From contig JAFTQI010000034.1 in NCBI GenBank assembly GCA_017462825.1, positions 1 to 35,231 on the forward strand: DNA of 35,231 nucleotides, read 5' to 3'. Both the position numbers and the translations under genes were made by a program. Below the pieces are notes generated by a model. That model had not been told where the DNA came from, ran no database searches, and saw only the letters and a list, made by a program, of their open reading frames with translations. Source of the DNA: Clostridia bacterium. Its GTDB lineage: Bacteria; Bacillota_A; Clostridia; Christensenellales; Borkfalkiaceae. Shown here one piece after another: positions 33,809 through 35,231 of this stretch. The number at the start of each line of letters is the position of its first letter. Within the stretch, counting starts at the first letter, position 1.

Positions 33809-34741
33809 ATGTCTAAATATTCGATAGTTGTACCTGCTTACAACGAAGAAAAAAGCTTGCGACTTTTCTATGACGCAGTAACGCCGATGATGGAAAGTTT
33901 GAAGGAAGAATATGAGCTGATTTTCGTAAACGACGGCAGCATGGACGCGACGAAAGAGATTTTGAAGGGGCTTGCAGCGCAAGACAAGCGCGTAAAAGTC
34001 TGCTCTTTTTCGAGAAATTTCGGTCAGCAAGCGGCGCTTCTTTGCGGCATGGAAGCCGCAAGCGGCGATGCGGTGATTGCCATGGACGCGGACTTACAAG
34101 ACCCGCCCGAAGTCGCGCTGGAAATGATTGAGAAATGGAAGAAAGGCTACGAAGTCGTGCACGGCACGCGCAAAAAGCGTAAGGGCGAAACGGCGTTTAA
34201 AAAAGGCACGGCAAAGCTTTTCTACGGCTTCACTCGTAAAATCACGGGCATGGATATTCAACGCGATAGCGGTGATTTCAAGCTCTATGATAGAAAAGTG
34301 GTGGACGTGCTCTTGAAAATGGGCGAACACGATAGATTGCTTCGCGCACAAGTCGCATGGGTAGGATTTAAGCAAACCTGTGTGGAATTTTCTCGCCCTG
34401 AGCGCATTGCGGGGGAATCGCACTACACCGTAAAAAAAATGCTCAAGCTTGCGGAAGCGGGGATTTTCCCGAACACCGATTACACGCTTACCCTCCCGAT
34501 TAAGCTCGGGCTTTTGCTTGGATTTTTATCGCTTGCGTGTTTTATTACGTTCATTGTATTGACCTGCTGTAATATCTTTTTCGGCGGGCTTATCGCTTGG
34601 TTATTCCCTACCGTGTCCGCGTTGAGCGGGGTTATCCTCGTTTGTATGGGGCTTTCGAATATCCACACAAGCATGATTTACAAGGAAGTGCAAAACCGTC
34701 CGAAATACATCGTTTCCGAACGGTACAATTTTGATGAATAG
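33809..34741 (+). CDS. Membrane GT2 glycosyltransferase (GtrB/DPM1-like)
   Basis: A 310-residue family-2 glycosyltransferase. The nucleotide-sugar-binding site shows VVPAYNEEKS near 7-16, VNDGSMDAT near 40-48 and the metal-binding DADLQDPPE near 94-102. The acceptor-side motif is RDSGDFKLYDR near 152-162. Two C-terminal membrane helices (about 232-252 and 262-284) are typical of enzymes that load a sugar onto undecaprenyl or another polyprenyl phosphate, as GtrB, CsbB and YkoT do. It would supply a lipid-linked sugar for wall or teichoic-acid decoration. The sugar and the partner flippase/transferase cannot be read here, and no GtrA-like gene is adjacent. Single gene with its own promoter and terminator. 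Confidence 0.92.
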   Translation: MSKYSIVVPAYNEEKSLRLFYDAVTPMMESLKEEYELIFVNDGSMDATKEILKGLAAQDKRVKVCSFSRNFGQQAALLCGMEAASGDAVIAMDADLQDPPEVALEMIEKWKKGYEVVHGTRKKRKGETAFKKGTAKLFYGFTRKITGMDIQRDSGDFKLYDRKVVDVLLKMGEHDRLLRAQVAWVGFKQTCVEFSRPERIAGESHYTVKKMLKLAEAGIFPNTDYTLTLPIKLGLLLGFLSLACFITFIVLTCCNIFFGGLIAWLFPTVSALSGVILVCMGLSNIHTSMIYKEVQNRPKYIVSERYNFDE

Positions 34742-34751
34742 GAAATAATGC

Positions 34752-34775
34752 AAAAAAGCCCATCGGGCTTTTTTT
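34752..34775. terminator. Bidirectional terminator between convergent genes
   Basis: AAAAAAGCCC-ATC-GGGCTTTTTT is a ten-pair stem with T runs in both directions. The stop codon of the leftward gene lies at its edge (34774-34776). Confidence 0.85.
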
Positions 34776-35046
34776 ATTTGTCTAAATCCAAATGATACAT
34801 TTCAAAAACCAGTCGACCGCCGATTTTAAAACCGCATTCGTAGGCGCAATCGACCTCAAAAGCCCAGCAGGAATCTTTTAATTCTTCAAATTTATCGAAA
34901 AGTATTTTTTGGTCAGGGGAAAGTGTTTTAAGGAAAGAATCAACTACATTCGCGAGTTTTTTGTGCCGTTCTTTTTGCTCTAGGTCTTGCGAGCATTTTT
35001 TCTCAAACATTTTATTGTGCAATAAAGTCAAAATAATCGATTCCAT
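34774..35046 (-). CDS. Small DUF6809-like protein
   Basis: A 90-residue, highly charged, helical protein without membrane segment or signal. The second half, with LKTLSPDQKILFDKFEEL followed by AYECGFKIGGRLVFEMY, resembles short Firmicutes proteins grouped as DUF6809, function unknown. I assign that family from memory of the pattern, not by search. It has three cysteines (C18, C60 and C67 region) but no metal motif. AAAGGAGG lies five to six bases before the ATG. It diverges from an XRE-family regulator gene, and both share an intergenic region with two operator-like repeats, so that regulator probably controls it. Confidence 0.7.
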   Translation of the reverse strand: MESIILTLLHNKMFEKKCSQDLEQKERHKKLANVVDSFLKTLSPDQKILFDKFEELKDSCWAFEVDCAYECGFKIGGRLVFEMYHLDLDK

Positions 35047-35068
35047 AGTTTCCTCCTTTATATAATAA

Positions 35069-35097
35069 ATTATATCAGTAACATCTTGCTAAGTCAA
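35069..35097 (-). promoter_or_regulatory. Promoter of the DUF6809-like gene
   Basis: Reading leftward, -35 TTGACT (complement of 35092-35097) and -10 TATAAT (complement of 35069-35074) have a 17-base spacer. Confidence 0.88.
35077..35092. promoter_or_regulatory. Operator-like repeat, copy 1
   Basis: AGTAACATCTTGCTAA is an imperfect dyad (AGTAA-N4-TTGCT). It fills the spacer of the leftward promoter. Copy 2, 29 bases to the right, differs at two of 16 positions. Confidence 0.6.
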
Positions 35098-35105
35098 GTA
35101 TTTTT

Positions 35106-35121
35106 AGTAAGATTTTGCTAA
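35106..35121. promoter_or_regulatory. Operator-like repeat, copy 2
   Basis: AGTAAGATTTTGCTAA, within a wider dyad TTTAGTAA-N4-TTGCTAAA (one mismatch), overlaps the extended -10 of the rightward XRE promoter. Same orientation as copy 1. Confidence 0.6.
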
Positions 35122-35124
35122 AAT
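35116..35124 (+). promoter_or_regulatory. Extended -10 promoter of the XRE regulator
   Basis: TG-C-TAAAAT at 35116-35124 has no good -35 box. The start codon is 21 bases downstream. Confidence 0.5.
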
Positions 35125-35145
35125 GTAAAAGAGGAAAGTGTATAT

Positions 35146-35231
35146 ATGTACGGAGAACAAATTAAAAATTGGAGAAAACAACATAATTTATCGCAGGACA
35201 AATTATCCAAAGCAACGGGAATACCGCAAAA
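35146..35231 (+). CDS. XRE-family HTH regulator, cut by window end
   Basis: Only the first 28 codons are present. The translation (MYGEQIKNWRKQ, then NLSQDKLSKATGIPQ) is the first helices of a Cro/C1-type helix-turn-helix. GAGGAAAG lies 6-13 bases before ATG 35146. Domain content beyond this, such as a peptidase or toxin-binding part, cannot be seen. It most likely represses its own promoter and that of the divergent DUF6809-like gene through the two repeats between them. Confidence 0.8.
   Translation, partial: MYGEQIKNWRKQHNLSQDKLSKATGIPQ

Overview
The window looks like a chromosomal segment of an uncultured anaerobic member of the Clostridia (Firmicutes). Three things support this. It carries the SCIFF peptide and its radical-SAM maturase, a pair nearly universal in and typical of Clostridia. 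The order tgt ... yajC - TIGR04086 - scfA - scfB - secD - secF - recJ - rel - MBL hydrolase - hemZ is a familiar clostridial neighbourhood. There is also a rubrerythrin, AGGAGG-type ribosome binding sites, and TTGACA/TATAAT promoters with 17-base spacing. A gut lineage near Christensenellales is my guess from style only. I see no phage, IS element, CRISPR array, rRNA or tRNA.

Layout. 1-750: terminators and a leftward rubrerythrin with rubredoxin-like domains at both ends. 1003-2959: cardiolipin synthase and a small zinc-ribbon membrane protein. 3116-6405: an SbcD/YhaO-like nuclease overlapping a YhaN-like ATPase that carries a membrane hairpin. 6521-10335: a heterodimeric ABC exporter with one degenerate ATP site, behind a strong promoter with a palindrome at the start of transcription. 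10336-10689: gene-free, with two copies of a palindromic repeat and two terminators. 10690-11745: a membrane-anchored XRE-family protein. 11783-15002 (leftward): a polar amino-acid ABC importer (binding protein, permease, ATPase) with a PHP phosphatase as last gene.

15278-30996 is the housekeeping block. It runs tgt, an Ecs-like ABC exporter pair, yajC, a TIGR04086 membrane protein, SCIFF peptide and maturase, secD, secF, recJ, rel, an MBL hydrolase and hemZ. 31148-33689 holds rpsO and pnp; rpsO has a palindrome inside its promoter and a leader that can fold as a three-way junction. 33809-34741 is a membrane glycosyltransferase. The right end (34774-35231) has a small DUF6809-like gene diverging from a truncated XRE regulator, with two copies of a probable operator between them.

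Points most worth a second look: SecD and SecF both appear to lack the conserved transmembrane aspartates of the proton-driven motor; hairpins sit between scfA and scfB and over the ribosome binding site of the TIGR04086 gene; the rpsO promoter/leader architecture; the amino-acid ABC ATPase has a charged insertion of about 50 residues; and the right-hand divergent regulator pair. Functions come from motif and family recognition by eye. No database search or fold prediction was run.
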